Assembly (NCBI RefSeq): GCF_030297155.1
Contig: NZ_AP028068.1
Coordinates: forward strand, 1,922,001-1,986,000
Reading direction: 5' to 3'
DNA from: Vibrio sp. FE10
GTDB taxonomy: Bacteria; Pseudomonadota; Gammaproteobacteria; Enterobacterales; Vibrionaceae
DNA: 64,000 nt
Part shown: piece by piece, positions 25,541-34,636 of the stretch
Layout: each line of letters starts with the position of its first letter
Position numbering within the stretch: position 1 is the first letter of the stretch
Notes under the pieces: model-generated
What the model saw: the letters and a program-made list of their open reading frames with translations, nothing else
Told to the model about the DNA's origin: nothing
Database searches by the model: none
Position numbers and translations under genes: made by a program

Positions 25541-26890
25541 TTACACCGAAGACTTAGCTAAATACGCTGCCATTTCTTGCTCTGGTACCATGCCTCCGCC
25601 CGTCGCCCAAACAAGATGTGTGGCATTGGCTAACGTAGAATCATCGATGCCTAACCTTTCCAGATACTCACTGTTGTGTTCAACATGAACTGCGCCCGGC
25701 ATACCAGCCAATGCAGAAGGCTCTAACTGAATACCTTCGGCTTGATTCAATTCACTTAACAGTTGATACATACGCTCGTCGGTCAACGTGTAATAGCCAT
25801 CTAATAAACGTTCCATTGCTCGGCCAACAAAACCAGACGCACGGCCAACGGCTAGGCCATCTGCGGCAGTTAGGTTATCAATACCCAGATCTTGAACTGC
25901 AATGTCATCATGCAAACCAGTGTGAACGCCCAACAACATACAAGGAGAATGAGTCGGTTCAGCAAAGATGCAGTGAACATCATCACCAAACGCCATCTTT
26001 AAGCCAAATGCCACACCACCGGGGCCGCCGCCAACACCGCAAGGCAAGTAAACGAACAATGGGTGTTCTTGGTCGACGATAACCTGTTGTTGTTCGAATT
26101 GCTGTTTGAGCCTCTCTCCCGCCACCGAATAACCGAGGAACAAGGTTTGAGAGTTTTCATCATCAATGAAGAAACAACGCGGGTCTTGTTCTGCTTCTTT
26201 ACGCCCTTGCTCTACCGCTACACCATAATCTTGCTCATACTCAACCACATTAACGCCATGCTCACGCAGTTTGTTTTTCTTCCACGCTCTCGCATCAGCA
26301 GACATGTGAACCGACACCGTAAAGCCAAGCTTGGCACTCATGATGCCGATGGACATGCCAAGGTTACCTGTCGACCCTACGGCAATACTGTATTGTTTAA
26401 AGAAGTCGCGAAACTCGGGCTCTAGCAGTTTGCTGTAATCATCGCTCTCACTCAATAATCCGGCTTCAAACGCTAATTTCTCGGCGTGGGTTAACACTTC
26501 ATAAATACCGCCACGGGCTTTAATTGAACCAGAAATCGGCAAGTGACTGTCTTTCTTCATCATCAAGCGACCTTTGATAGACAGCTGATAATGCGCTTCC
26601 AATGTTGATTTCATCGCAGGGATATCAACAAGCTCAGACTCAATAATGCCATTAGTGATTTGAGTTTCAGGGAAAGCCTTTGCCAGATAAGGCGCAAACC
26701 TTTGTAATCTTAGGCTTGCAGCGTGAATGTCTTTCTCGCCCAAACCCACATAAGGTAATCCCTGCTCTAGCGTTTTGATGTTTGGGTTAAACCAAGTCAC
26801 CTCTTCCAGCGCTACAAGTTGTTTTAACAACGGAAAGTCGTTAGTGAGCTTATCTAGGTTAAATTCACTTTTTGGGTTCAATTCAGTCAT
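25541..26890 (-). CDS. dsdA: D-serine ammonia-lyase (D-serine dehydratase)
   Basis: A PLP fold-type II enzyme turning D-serine into pyruvate and ammonia. The 449-residue chain has the PLP lysine in [13 protein letters not shown] (Lys124), the cofactor phosphate loop [13 protein letters not shown] (written AVGSTGNLG in this protein) and the glycine-rich [14 protein letters not shown]. Length and N-terminal [13 protein letters not shown] match DsdA. AAGGTAA precedes the ATG. It is divergent from an MFS gene across 157 bp, so shared regulation and uptake of a related compound are possible (inference). Confidence 0.93.
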   Translation of the reverse strand: MTELNPKSEFNLDKLTNDFPLLKQLVALEEVTWFNPNIKTLEQGLPYVGLGEKDIHAASLRLQRFAPYLAKAFPETQITNGIIESELVDIPAMKSTLEAHYQLSIKGRLMMKKDSHLPISGSIKARGGIYEVLTHAEKLAFEAGLLSESDDYSKLLEPEFRDFFKQYSIAVGSTGNLGMSIGIMSAKLGFTVSVHMSADARAWKKNKLREHGVNVVEYEQDYGVAVEQGRKEAEQDPRCFFIDDENSQTLFLGYSVAGERLKQQFEQQQVIVDQEHPLFVYLPCGVGGGPGGVAFGLKMAFGDDVHCIFAEPTHSPCMLLGVHTGLHDDIAVQDLGIDNLTAADGLAVGRASGFVGRAMERLLDGYYTLTDERMYQLLSELNQAEGIQLEPSALAGMPGAVHVEHNSEYLERLGIDDSTLANATHLVWATGGGMVPEQEMAAYLAKSSV

Positions 26891-27047
26891 GGGTTACCTT
26901 CTCTGGTATAAAGCAACCTGCGCTGCTATACAGCGACATGCACTCGTTCAATCACTTGGTTTTGTGCCTATTAAAGCGGTATTTGTGTAATCATTCAATG
27001 ATCTGTAGGCTAGCGTTTCTTCTCATAAGCACACAGTAGAACAACCT

Positions 27048-28241
27048 ATGAGCGCCTCACTTCGTAACAGCATTTTCATCATGTTAGGGATTCTATTCCT
27101 TTCACTTAACCTTCGCGGGCCTTTTACGAGCTTGGCTCCGGTGCTTTCTCAGGTTATGGAAGGGCTCAACCTTAACTCTTCTGCTGCTGGGTTTTTAACG
27201 GCTTTACCGCTGCTAACGTTCGCCTTGTTCTCACCATTAGTAACCAAGATATCCCAACGAATCGGCCTTGAGCCTAGCCTGTTGTTAGTATTGGTGTTGA
27301 TCACGACAGGTATTACGCTACGTTCTTTTGGAATTATTCCGACCTTATACATCGGCACTGTGATGATCGGGCTTGGTATCGCGATTGGTAACGTGTTGTT
27401 GCCGGTTGTGGTCAAAATCAGCTTCCCGACACGCATCGCTACCGTGACTTCTTTGTATATCTTTACGATGGGTATTGGTTCGACGTTAGGTTCAAGTTTG
27501 ATGGTTCCATTTTCAGAACTGACCTTATTCACATTGACAGGTTGGCAGTTAGCGCTGTTAATGAACCTTGTATTTCCAATATTGGCCTTGATGATCTGGT
27601 TACCTAAAATCAGAAAGCGTTCTTCTTCTGCCACCAATAAGAAGCAAGAAGATAAACCGCTGCCGATGAAAAAGATGATTAAGAGCGGTGTCGCGTGGCA
27701 AGTGACGTTGGCACTTGGGCTTAACTCATTTACCTTTTATTCTTTGGCTGGTTGGTTACCACAGATCTTGAACGATCTTGGCTACAGCGAGATCGATGCG
27801 GGTTACATCTACGGATTCCTGCAGTTTTCAACCATGGTTCCAGGGCTACTGTTACTGCCGTTCTTAGGCAAAAGCGATAACCAACAATGGCTCATCACCC
27901 TTTGCACTTCGAGTGTATTTATTGGATTGATTGGCCTACTGTACTTACCTGATTTTGCCATATTTTGGGTAGGACTGTTTGGATTGGCGAACTGTTCTAC
28001 GTTTATTATTGCGCTTTCTTTTGTGGGCCTGAGAACCTCAAATAGCAGCCAAGCCGCTTCACTGTCTGGCATGGCTCAGGGCATTGGTTATGCTCTAGCG
28101 GCGACTGGCCCGACTTTGGTTGGTAAGCTTCATGCTATGACTGATTCTTGGAGTTTACCGATTCTATTGATAGCAACTGTCGCATTTGCCTGTACGATTT
28201 TTGCAGCGCTCGCAGCAAGAGACAAGAAAGTCAGCGTTTAA
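27048..28241 (+). CDS. CynX/NimT-like MFS transporter
   Basis: A 397-residue inner-membrane transporter with twelve predicted helices. The start, FLSLNLRGPFTSLAPVL, is characteristic of the CynX/YeaN (NimT) branch of the major facilitator superfamily, whose members handle cyanate or small drugs such as nitroimidazoles. The central loop (KRSSSATNKKQEDK) is the usual cytoplasmic hinge. The substrate is unknown. It is divergent from dsdA and convergent with the AraC gene, only 15 bp apart. A degraded copy of about 105 bases of this gene lies at 31411. Confidence 0.87.
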   Translation: MSASLRNSIFIMLGILFLSLNLRGPFTSLAPVLSQVMEGLNLNSSAAGFLTALPLLTFALFSPLVTKISQRIGLEPSLLLVLVLITTGITLRSFGIIPTLYIGTVMIGLGIAIGNVLLPVVVKISFPTRIATVTSLYIFTMGIGSTLGSSLMVPFSELTLFTLTGWQLALLMNLVFPILALMIWLPKIRKRSSSATNKKQEDKPLPMKKMIKSGVAWQVTLALGLNSFTFYSLAGWLPQILNDLGYSEIDAGYIYGFLQFSTMVPGLLLLPFLGKSDNQQWLITLCTSSVFIGLIGLLYLPDFAIFWVGLFGLANCSTFIIALSFVGLRTSNSSQAASLSGMAQGIGYALAATGPTLVGKLHAMTDSWSLPILLIATVAFACTIFAALAARDKKVSV

Positions 28242-28256
28242 ACGACAGCAGAATAG

Positions 28257-29054
28257 TTATGGCCTTGCGTCTGTCTTGCTGGCGACTGTCTTGATATATT
28301 CACTCGGCGACAAACCAAACTTGCCTTTAAAACGCTGGCTAAAGCGCCCTTCTGATTGATAACCACAAGACTGAGCCAGCATTGCAACGTTCTGTTGTCC
28401 ATTCTGCATCAGGAAAAGTGCGTGACTTAAGCGCACTTCCGCCAGTACCTCGCGATATTGCATACCTTCAAGTTTCAACTTACGGATAAGCGTGGCGCGG
28501 CTCATAGCAAAACGTTCGGCTACCGATTCCAACGGATGCTTGTCGTCCGGTGAATGCGAAAGATAGTGGCTAAGCTTTTGGCTAAACGAAACGTTTGAAC
28601 TAATAAACAGTCGATGCAACACGCCCTTCTCTGCTAATTGCTGATACAAACCCTGTAACCAAAACTGTTGGGTTTGCTCACTCATGCTCTGACGATCAAA
28701 CGTAAACAACGCATTGAGCGAATCTTGCAAACCACGGTCAGCTTCAACGGTAGGTAGATCCAGTTCATTTGCTCGTTCTTCACTTAAATCGAGCATGGCT
28801 TGCGTAGGTTGGAAATGAAAACTGAATACGCGCGAAAGGAAGCGTCCTTTGTGAGGCATATTCTCAAAGCTCAATGAAGCCGATGCTTCACACAACAACA
28901 GCTCAGAGTGAGAAAGCTCTGCTGCTGACTCTTTCCAAAACAGGCGCTTACTGCCTGTGATTATCTGAATAATACTAGGGGATAGAATCCTCACATTGCG
29001 CAGCTTTTGTAATTGCTCGGCACGAAAGACTGTCACTTGATATTGATGATTCAT
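28257..29054 (-). CDS. AraC-family transcriptional regulator
   Basis: A 265-residue regulator. The C-terminal hundred residues carry the double helix-turn-helix (SVAERFAMSRATLIRKLKLE and VAMLAQSCGYQSEGRFSQRF, then KGKFGLSPSEYIK). The N-terminal domain is a poorly conserved sensor of the ExsA/EutR-like type, without a clear cupin motif. GGGGATGAG precedes the ATG. It is convergent with the MFS gene and upstream, on the same strand, of the YbhB-like gene. The target is unknown. Confidence 0.88.
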   Translation of the reverse strand: MNHQYQVTVFRAEQLQKLRNVRILSPSIIQIITGSKRLFWKESAAELSHSELLLCEASASLSFENMPHKGRFLSRVFSFHFQPTQAMLDLSEERANELDLPTVEADRGLQDSLNALFTFDRQSMSEQTQQFWLQGLYQQLAEKGVLHRLFISSNVSFSQKLSHYLSHSPDDKHPLESVAERFAMSRATLIRKLKLEGMQYREVLAEVRLSHALFLMQNGQQNVAMLAQSCGYQSEGRFSQRFKGKFGLSPSEYIKTVASKTDARP

Positions 29055-29118
29055 CTCATCCCCTTATCTGTTTTGTTGTACTTATTGTTCGTCTGATACT
29101 GATTGCTTGATTAGCAAG

Positions 29119-29652
29119 CTAACGAGTATAAGTTGTTGTTAATCTCGCTTTGTCTAACGCCATGCTGTTGAGCGTAAAGCCCACAACAGCTGATGGTGTA
29201 TTTTCGTCTAGGTTAAGTTTGTCAGTTGGTAATGCCCAAACGGTGAATTGGTAACGGTGCATGCCATCTTTTTCTGGAGGACAAGCGCCACCGAAACCAA
29301 CCGTGCCGTAATCGATGCGCCCTTCTTTACCACCCAACTTAGAGATGTCGACACCACGAGGTAATTCATTCACTGTTGCAGGAATATCAAACGCCACCCA
29401 ATGCCAAAAGCCGCTTTCAGTTGGCGCATCTGGATCGTAAGCCGTAATCGCAAAGCTTTTAGTGCCAGCTGGCGCGTCTTTCCACATCAACTGAGGTGAC
29501 AAGTTATCGCCATCACAGCCCCAGCTTGAATATTCAAACGTCTTCGCCATTGGGTGCCCTTCTTGAATATCATTACTGGTTAATTCGAATGCCTGAGCCG
29601 AGCCCGCAGTTAAGATGCTAATGGCCAATACTGATTTAATGAGTGTTTTCAT
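29119..29652 (-). CDS. Periplasmic YbhB/YbcL-family (PEBP-like) protein
   Basis: A 177-residue phosphatidylethanolamine-binding-protein-like protein. A signal peptide ends at about AQA (residue 21). The family motifs are LSPQLMWKDAPAGTKSFAIT, YDPDAPTESGFWHWVAFDIP and YGTVGFGGACPPEKDGMHRY. These proteins bind phosphorylated or anionic ligands in a shallow pocket; the physiological role in bacteria is unclear. AGAGGAACC precedes the ATG. It lies 66 bp downstream of the AraC gene. Confidence 0.9.
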   Translation of the reverse strand: MKTLIKSVLAISILTAGSAQAFELTSNDIQEGHPMAKTFEYSSWGCDGDNLSPQLMWKDAPAGTKSFAITAYDPDAPTESGFWHWVAFDIPATVNELPRGVDISKLGGKEGRIDYGTVGFGGACPPEKDGMHRYQFTVWALPTDKLNLDENTPSAVVGFTLNSMALDKARLTTTYTR

Positions 29653-29798
29653 GGTGGTTCCTCTGATTAGGTATGAGTTAAGTATATTTACTCACACATG
29701 AACACACCCAACATTAAGTATCATATTAAAACTAGAATAGCTATCTAGTGATACTTTTTGATCTCATCGCAATTTAGTAAGGATTCTATAACTAACAA

Positions 29799-29832
29799 GA
29801 AAAACCGGAAGTATTGAAACGTTCCGGTTTTT
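29799..29832. terminator. Terminator of the amidohydrolase gene
   Basis: GAAAAACCGGAA pairs with TTCCGGTTTTTC, giving a 12-bp stem with T-runs on both exits. It lies 24 bp past the amidohydrolase stop. Confidence 0.9.
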
Positions 29833-29855
29833 CCGTTAGTGCGATTTTCAGTGGT

Positions 29856-31181
29856 TTAGTAAGACGAAACGACTTCACCTTCAATTTTCACTATCTCTCC
29901 ATCTTTAATAATGGTTGATAGGTACGTTTTGGGCTGGGCCACGATTTGTATGTCCTCTAATGGGTTAGCCGAATACAGAAGTACATCAGCCATCGCACCT
30001 TCTTCAATCACACCTACTTTGCCATAAGGATTGCGTTTACCGGTCAGTTGTAGAATTTCGCTGTTAGTGCCCGTCGCTTGAATCATGATTTCTGCTGGCG
30101 TGAACCACTTTTCACGCAAAGCTAAGTCTTGTAGCTGTTGCTCTCGGTTATCTAAACCTTCCAACAAATCGGTTCCCCATCCCGTCTTAACATTGTATTT
30201 CTTAATATGGTCAAAGATATTGTCTAGATTATCCCAACATTGCTTTGCTTTAAGGTAACGCGGATCGCTTTTGTCTATCGTGTCGAGCAGCTGTTTAGCC
30301 ACCAATACTTGAATCGAAGTATAAAGCCCTTCGTTGGCAATCATTGCGAATGTCTCTTCATCTGCCATTGCAGCATGTTCGATGGTTTTTACACCTGCTT
30401 TAATGGCTCTCTGAATACCTTCCGAAGAATGCGCATGAACCATTACATACGTGCCGTAATCAGAGGCAACTTTCACTGCTGCTTCAATCTCTTCCAATGT
30501 GTATTCGTTCACGTAAAGCGGATCGGTGGTAGAACTCACACCGCCAGTTACTGCCAATTTAATTTGAGTGGCACCTTGGTAAAGATTATTACGTGCAGCT
30601 GCCAATACTTCATCGGTGCCGTTCGCTAAAATACCAATACCCATTTGTTCGATTGGATCTACCGGACCGCCCCACTCTTTGGGTAAGAAGTTCGGGTTTC
30701 TGAAATCAACATGCCCTGAATATTGACCAATCAGTGCCTGTGATGGATAAATTCTTGGCCCCGGTATGAACTTATTGTCGATGGCCATTTTCAATCCAGC
30801 CGAATTTCCTGCCGCATCTCGAATCGTCGTGACACCACGCAATAACATGTCTCCAAGTTCGTCTACCGCAATCGCATCAACGTATTGGTTTGGTGCTCGT
30901 AAAAGTTGGCCTAAAGGGAGTCCGAGCGTTGAGTGCCAATGGTTATCAATAAGACCGGGAGTCAGGGTTTTCCCTTCGCCATTAATAATCGTTATGTTTG
31001 GCAATGCTACTAAGTCCTCGCCAATTTGTTTGATGATATTATCTTCAATAATGACATCCATGTTCTTCTGTAGTTGCTTTGATGTGCCGTCAAAGATATC
31101 TACATCCTGAATAATAATGTCCGAAGCGAAGCTAGGAGTTTGGACTGCAAGTAAGATGGCGCATGCCAGTAATTTTTTCAT
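29856..31181 (-). CDS. Exported metal-dependent amidohydrolase
   Basis: A 441-residue TIM-barrel hydrolase with a signal peptide ending at about SFA (residue 19). The N-terminal beta sandwich (IIIQDVDIFDGTSKQL) leads to the metal motif GLIDNHWHSTLG. Further ligands are in TQIKLAVTGGVS (candidate carboxylated Lys), MVHAHSSEGI, IEHAAMADEE and GWGTDLLEGL. This set resembles Xaa-Pro dipeptidase/prolidase-type and imidazolonepropionase-like amidohydrolases; it probably cleaves a cyclic amide or a dipeptide in the periplasm (inference). AAAGGTTACCC precedes the ATG. It is a single gene. Confidence 0.85.
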   Translation of the reverse strand: MKKLLACAILLAVQTPSFASDIIIQDVDIFDGTSKQLQKNMDVIIEDNIIKQIGEDLVALPNITIINGEGKTLTPGLIDNHWHSTLGLPLGQLLRAPNQYVDAIAVDELGDMLLRGVTTIRDAAGNSAGLKMAIDNKFIPGPRIYPSQALIGQYSGHVDFRNPNFLPKEWGGPVDPIEQMGIGILANGTDEVLAAARNNLYQGATQIKLAVTGGVSSTTDPLYVNEYTLEEIEAAVKVASDYGTYVMVHAHSSEGIQRAIKAGVKTIEHAAMADEETFAMIANEGLYTSIQVLVAKQLLDTIDKSDPRYLKAKQCWDNLDNIFDHIKKYNVKTGWGTDLLEGLDNREQQLQDLALREKWFTPAEIMIQATGTNSEILQLTGKRNPYGKVGVIEEGAMADVLLYSANPLEDIQIVAQPKTYLSTIIKDGEIVKIEGEVVSSY

Positions 31182-31622
31182 GGGTAACCTTTACGTTAAT
31201 TAAAATGAGTCATTGCCCCCCTCTAATATTTTCCAACATATGTAGTGGGTGCGTTTTGATGAGGTCACTTTAACGACCGGTAAGATCACTAACATCACAA
31301 CCAAATAAAAACGGCATTAAACTTAAATAAAACGCTAATATTCAATTACTTAATGTTAATATTTGAATGCAATTTCGGTGTGTTTTATTTGTTTTTTATA
31401 CAGATTTGATATCGTGATTTCTTTGTATATCCTTACGGTGGATATTGGGGCGACGCTAGGCTCAGTTTGATGGTTCTGTATTCAGAACTGACCATGTTCA
31501 CGATGTTTGATTGGCATGCTAATCACAGTTTTCAACAAAAGTGCACTTGTTGACATTCAGGTTACAAAACTTGACCAAAACACTTTAGACTCACCTCAAC
31601 AACTTTTAACGAGAATGACTGG
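31182..31622. other. Intergenic region with MFS relic and vxrA promoter
   Basis: These 440 bases hold the leftward promoter of the amidohydrolase, the MFS gene relic (31411-31517) and, at 31570-31622, a candidate vxrA promoter beginning at TTGACC. There is no intact gene. Confidence 0.55.
31411..31517 (+). pseudogene. Relic fragment of the CynX-like MFS gene
   Basis: About 105 bases align with 27441-27547 inside the MFS gene, same strand. Shared blocks include CTTTGTATAT, GTTTGATGGTT and TTCAGAACTGACC. By hand count about four in five bases match, with one deletion that breaks the frame. It is a decayed copy without coding function. Confidence 0.78.
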
Positions 31623-33032
31623 ATGCGCAGGCTGACATTAGCCCTTTGTTTGACCCTTTGGCTCCCAACATTAGCCAACGCCCAAAGTTTGCAAGACAAG
31701 TGGCAAACCCTGTATCAACTCAGTTGGCAATCGTCCCCTATCTCAGTTTCTCAGCAAGAGTTAACCCAATACCCGAAAGCGCTTCTTCAGGAAAGCAGTC
31801 GTTACCCGGACTTCAACAAGTTCAGTTGGGATGACATCGCAGAGTTAGCCTCGGTAAAAGACAACTGCCGAGCGATTGAAAGCAATAACCCTTCATTAGA
31901 TGATGCCATCGAGTTTGAGCTCGCTTTGTGTCAGCAACAAGCATTGGATTCCATTTGGTTTGCGGCACACTCAAAACGACACCCTGCTGGTGGCAGTTTT
32001 GCTGATCGTTATGTTGCTCACTACCCAGAGAGCAGTGAACAAATCCATTCGTTTTTGAGTATCAGCAATCCTCTGCACCCGTTGTTTACCAAGCTCGAAA
32101 GCTTAACCGCAGACGGGAAAGAAGCTCTACTCAATGGATACCGTGCTTGGCAACAAGGTGATGTGCTTTGGTTGAGTGGCGAACAAGGTTGGAAAGCGAT
32201 CCCGTCGGAAGTTTGGCAACCTATCGCAGAGCAACAAGAAGTGACATTGTCGGGAGAGAATTGCACTTTTCGTTATAGTAACGTGTGCATGAGTGAATCG
32301 AGTAATGACAGGCTTGTCATGAAGCTTGTGACTCTCTCATTACTTTTAACGCTATTTTCCGTGCTAAGTAGAGCCTTATATCTGCGAAGAAAAGAGCGCA
32401 AAGAGAAACAGTTTGTGTTGCAGCTTCTCACACATGAACTGCGCACACCGATCACTAGCCTTGGCTTAACCGTCGAAATGTTTAGAAATCGCTACGATGA
32501 ATTTCCCGATGATACCCAAGGTGCAGTTTGGCGCTTAATCTCAGATTATCAACGGCTCTCTCAACTCACCGAAAACAGTAAAGTGTATCTAAGTGCCGAT
32601 CAGTCCGAGCCTTTATTGAAGCAAAACGCATCATTAGAAGAGTGGCTCGACCATGTTTGCGAAAAGCACAATATTGCTTATCAATGTGAAGCAAGAGATG
32701 TTGAACTGAACCTGCCTTATTACTGGCTAACCATCTGTTTAGATAACTTGATCAAGAATGCCAAGCAACACGGGCAAGGTAAGGTTTTAGTCAAGGTCAC
32801 CCTTGCCGATAAGCTGAGTATAGAGGTACAAGATGAGGGTCACTTCCCCTCTTTGATACAACGACTTATTTCAAGAACGACACCGTGCGCCAATCACAAA
32901 CAAGATAATATGGGCATTGGCCTAACTATTGTCGAGCACTTGATGAAACAAGCGAATGGCCGCCTCATCATTCTCCGTAATCCAACCCGATGTATTTTGG
33001 AAATCGCTTATGAACACTCTACTGCTGATTGA
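31623..33032 (+). CDS. vxrA: Sensor histidine kinase VxrA (DUF3404 sensor)
   Basis: A 469-residue inner-membrane kinase. A signal sequence (residues 1-20) is followed by a periplasmic DUF3404 domain of about 200 residues, including HPAGGSFADRY, then one membrane helix (near 235-253). HisKA follows with THELRTP (His271), then a HATPase with the N box CLDNLIKNAKQHGQG and MGIGLTIVEHL. In V. cholerae VxrA responds to envelope damage and controls cell-wall, type VI secretion and biofilm genes (family knowledge). The stop overlaps the regulator gene by 23 bp. Confidence 0.88.
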   Translation: MRRLTLALCLTLWLPTLANAQSLQDKWQTLYQLSWQSSPISVSQQELTQYPKALLQESSRYPDFNKFSWDDIAELASVKDNCRAIESNNPSLDDAIEFELALCQQQALDSIWFAAHSKRHPAGGSFADRYVAHYPESSEQIHSFLSISNPLHPLFTKLESLTADGKEALLNGYRAWQQGDVLWLSGEQGWKAIPSEVWQPIAEQQEVTLSGENCTFRYSNVCMSESSNDRLVMKLVTLSLLLTLFSVLSRALYLRRKERKEKQFVLQLLTHELRTPITSLGLTVEMFRNRYDEFPDDTQGAVWRLISDYQRLSQLTENSKVYLSADQSEPLLKQNASLEEWLDHVCEKHNIAYQCEARDVELNLPYYWLTICLDNLIKNAKQHGQGKVLVKVTLADKLSIEVQDEGHFPSLIQRLISRTTPCANHKQDNMGIGLTIVEHLMKQANGRLIILRNPTRCILEIAYEHSTAD

Positions 33033-33660
33033 AGACGACCAACTACTTGGGCAAGGCCTTGTCAGTTTCTTTGAATCCAATGGGTATCAATGCCTTTGGG
33101 TGCAAGATGCTCAGAGTGTCAGTAAGCTGTGGTTACGTGCCGATCTCGTGGTGCTTGACCGACAACTTGAAGACGGCGATAGCTTACGACACTTGCCTAA
33201 TTGGTTACTGCTCAAAGCTCTGCCTGTGATTGTGTTAACGGCCAAAGTGGAAGTTCAACAACGCGTAGAAGGTTTAATGGCAGGCGCCAAAGATTACGTA
33301 ACTAAGCCTTTCTCGAACGAGGAATTGCTGGCACGAGTGATCACTCAACTTCGCCCGTTAGGTGTTAGCCACTTGCATTACGCCAACATCCAAATCAACT
33401 TGTCAGAAAGAATCGCTTATTTGGATGACAACCCTATCGCGCTCAAGCCGAAAGAGTTTCAGCTATTGGTTTTGTTTGTTCAAAACCAAGGGCGCGTGTT
33501 CCACCGAGATGAGTTATTAAATAAAATCTGGGGATATCAAGCATTCCCAAGTACACGAACCGTTGATAACCACATACTGCGTTTACGTCAAAAGCTACCA
33601 ACGCTGAATCTAGAAACGCATCGTGGAGTTGGTTATCGTTTGGCTGGGGAATCACAATGA
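33010..33660 (+). CDS. vxrB: Response regulator VxrB (OmpR type)
   Basis: A 216-residue two-domain regulator. The receiver has LLLIEDDQ, the phosphorylated Asp50 in VVLDRQLEDG and a lysine in YVTKPF. The C-terminal winged helix has ALKPKEFQLLVLFVQNQGRVFHRDELL and SSTRTVDNHILRLRQK-like residues (TRTVDNHILRLRQKL). ATG 33010 overlaps the vxrA stop by 23 bp, with GGAAATC before it; upstream in-frame starts would add a non-homologous tail. It overlaps vxrC by four bases (ATGA), so the three genes are translationally coupled. Confidence 0.9.
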   Translation: MNTLLLIEDDQLLGQGLVSFFESNGYQCLWVQDAQSVSKLWLRADLVVLDRQLEDGDSLRHLPNWLLLKALPVIVLTAKVEVQQRVEGLMAGAKDYVTKPFSNEELLARVITQLRPLGVSHLHYANIQINLSERIAYLDDNPIALKPKEFQLLVLFVQNQGRVFHRDELLNKIWGYQAFPSTRTVDNHILRLRQKLPTLNLETHRGVGYRLAGESQ

Positions 33661-34475
33661 AAGTAAGTTCATTAACAGCACTGCTCTGCACATTGCCCTT
33701 TGCGTGTCATGCAGCTTGGTTTACCAATACGCCATTGCAACACACCTATCAATCGTTGCTCGATGATCAACCGCAAGTGGCATGGCAAGAACTTCAAATC
33801 GCGCTTGATCAGGCGGAGCTAGATAGTCAACTTTGGTTACCCGTGAAACAAGAAATCCTGAGTCGAACTCAATGCGGAAGCACTCTTGAACAAAGTGCTA
33901 CGCCCAACAACCACATCCAAGTCAGCTTTATCAAACGCCACGGTCTTTCGTCACAAGGCTATCAGATCAAAGTGTCTGCGGAGCAACTCAGTGAAGCGTC
34001 AGAAGATCAAACGCAACGCATTTCTCTGGTTTCGCCTAATGGGAAAGTGGTTATCGACGGACAGCTCAATGTCGATGTCGAATATCAAGAGATCGAAACC
34101 AGCGAGATGTTCCTCAAGCCTGAATCGGGTGTTTATCGGTTAATGATAGGGTCGAACAACTACCCTATTGTTGTCGCTTTGGACGATAACAAGCGGTGGC
34201 TAGCACTCGAAAGTAAACTTAACGACCCGCATATTGTGGTAACACCACCAGAGATAATCGACAACTGCCCAGACACCAATGTCAGTTGGCAGTGGTTTGA
34301 TGAAAACTACGATATGCTAGGTTTCAAGGTGCCAATCAAAACAACGCAAGCATCTGTTCCTACAGAAAGCCCGGCCGGAGCTAAAGCTAAACACTTAAGT
34401 GCATCGGTTGAAATGTTTGAATACCAAGGCGCAATTGAAGTCCAATATGTACAGCGTGTCGCGGTGCCTTTCTAA
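33657..34475 (+). CDS. vxrC: VxrC-like exported protein (DUF2861)
   Basis: A 272-residue protein with a signal peptide (ending at CHA, residue 19) and a mature domain recognised as DUF2861 (AAWFTNTPLQHTYQSLLDDQ). Two cysteines (CGS near 71 and NCPDTN near 214) may pair. VxrC is the third product of the V. cholerae operon; its molecular role is unknown, perhaps as a periplasmic modulator of VxrA. The ATGA overlap with vxrB shows co-translation. vxrD and vxrE homologues are not seen downstream. Confidence 0.8.
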   Translation: MKVSSLTALLCTLPFACHAAWFTNTPLQHTYQSLLDDQPQVAWQELQIALDQAELDSQLWLPVKQEILSRTQCGSTLEQSATPNNHIQVSFIKRHGLSSQGYQIKVSAEQLSEASEDQTQRISLVSPNGKVVIDGQLNVDVEYQEIETSEMFLKPESGVYRLMIGSNNYPIVVALDDNKRWLALESKLNDPHIVVTPPEIIDNCPDTNVSWQWFDENYDMLGFKVPIKTTQASVPTESPAGAKAKHLSASVEMFEYQGAIEVQYVQRVAVPF

Positions 34476-34636
34476 CAGATATTCGCTTCTAACAGACAGC
34501 CGTTTCTAAGAGACATTCACAACAAGGTGCAAGACCTGCAATAAGCCAATGGAGCTTCAAATAGAGACATATAGGTGACAAAACACAAGCGCGACTTGGG
34601 TGTAATGACCGTACTTACCCTTTACGGAATCTAGAT

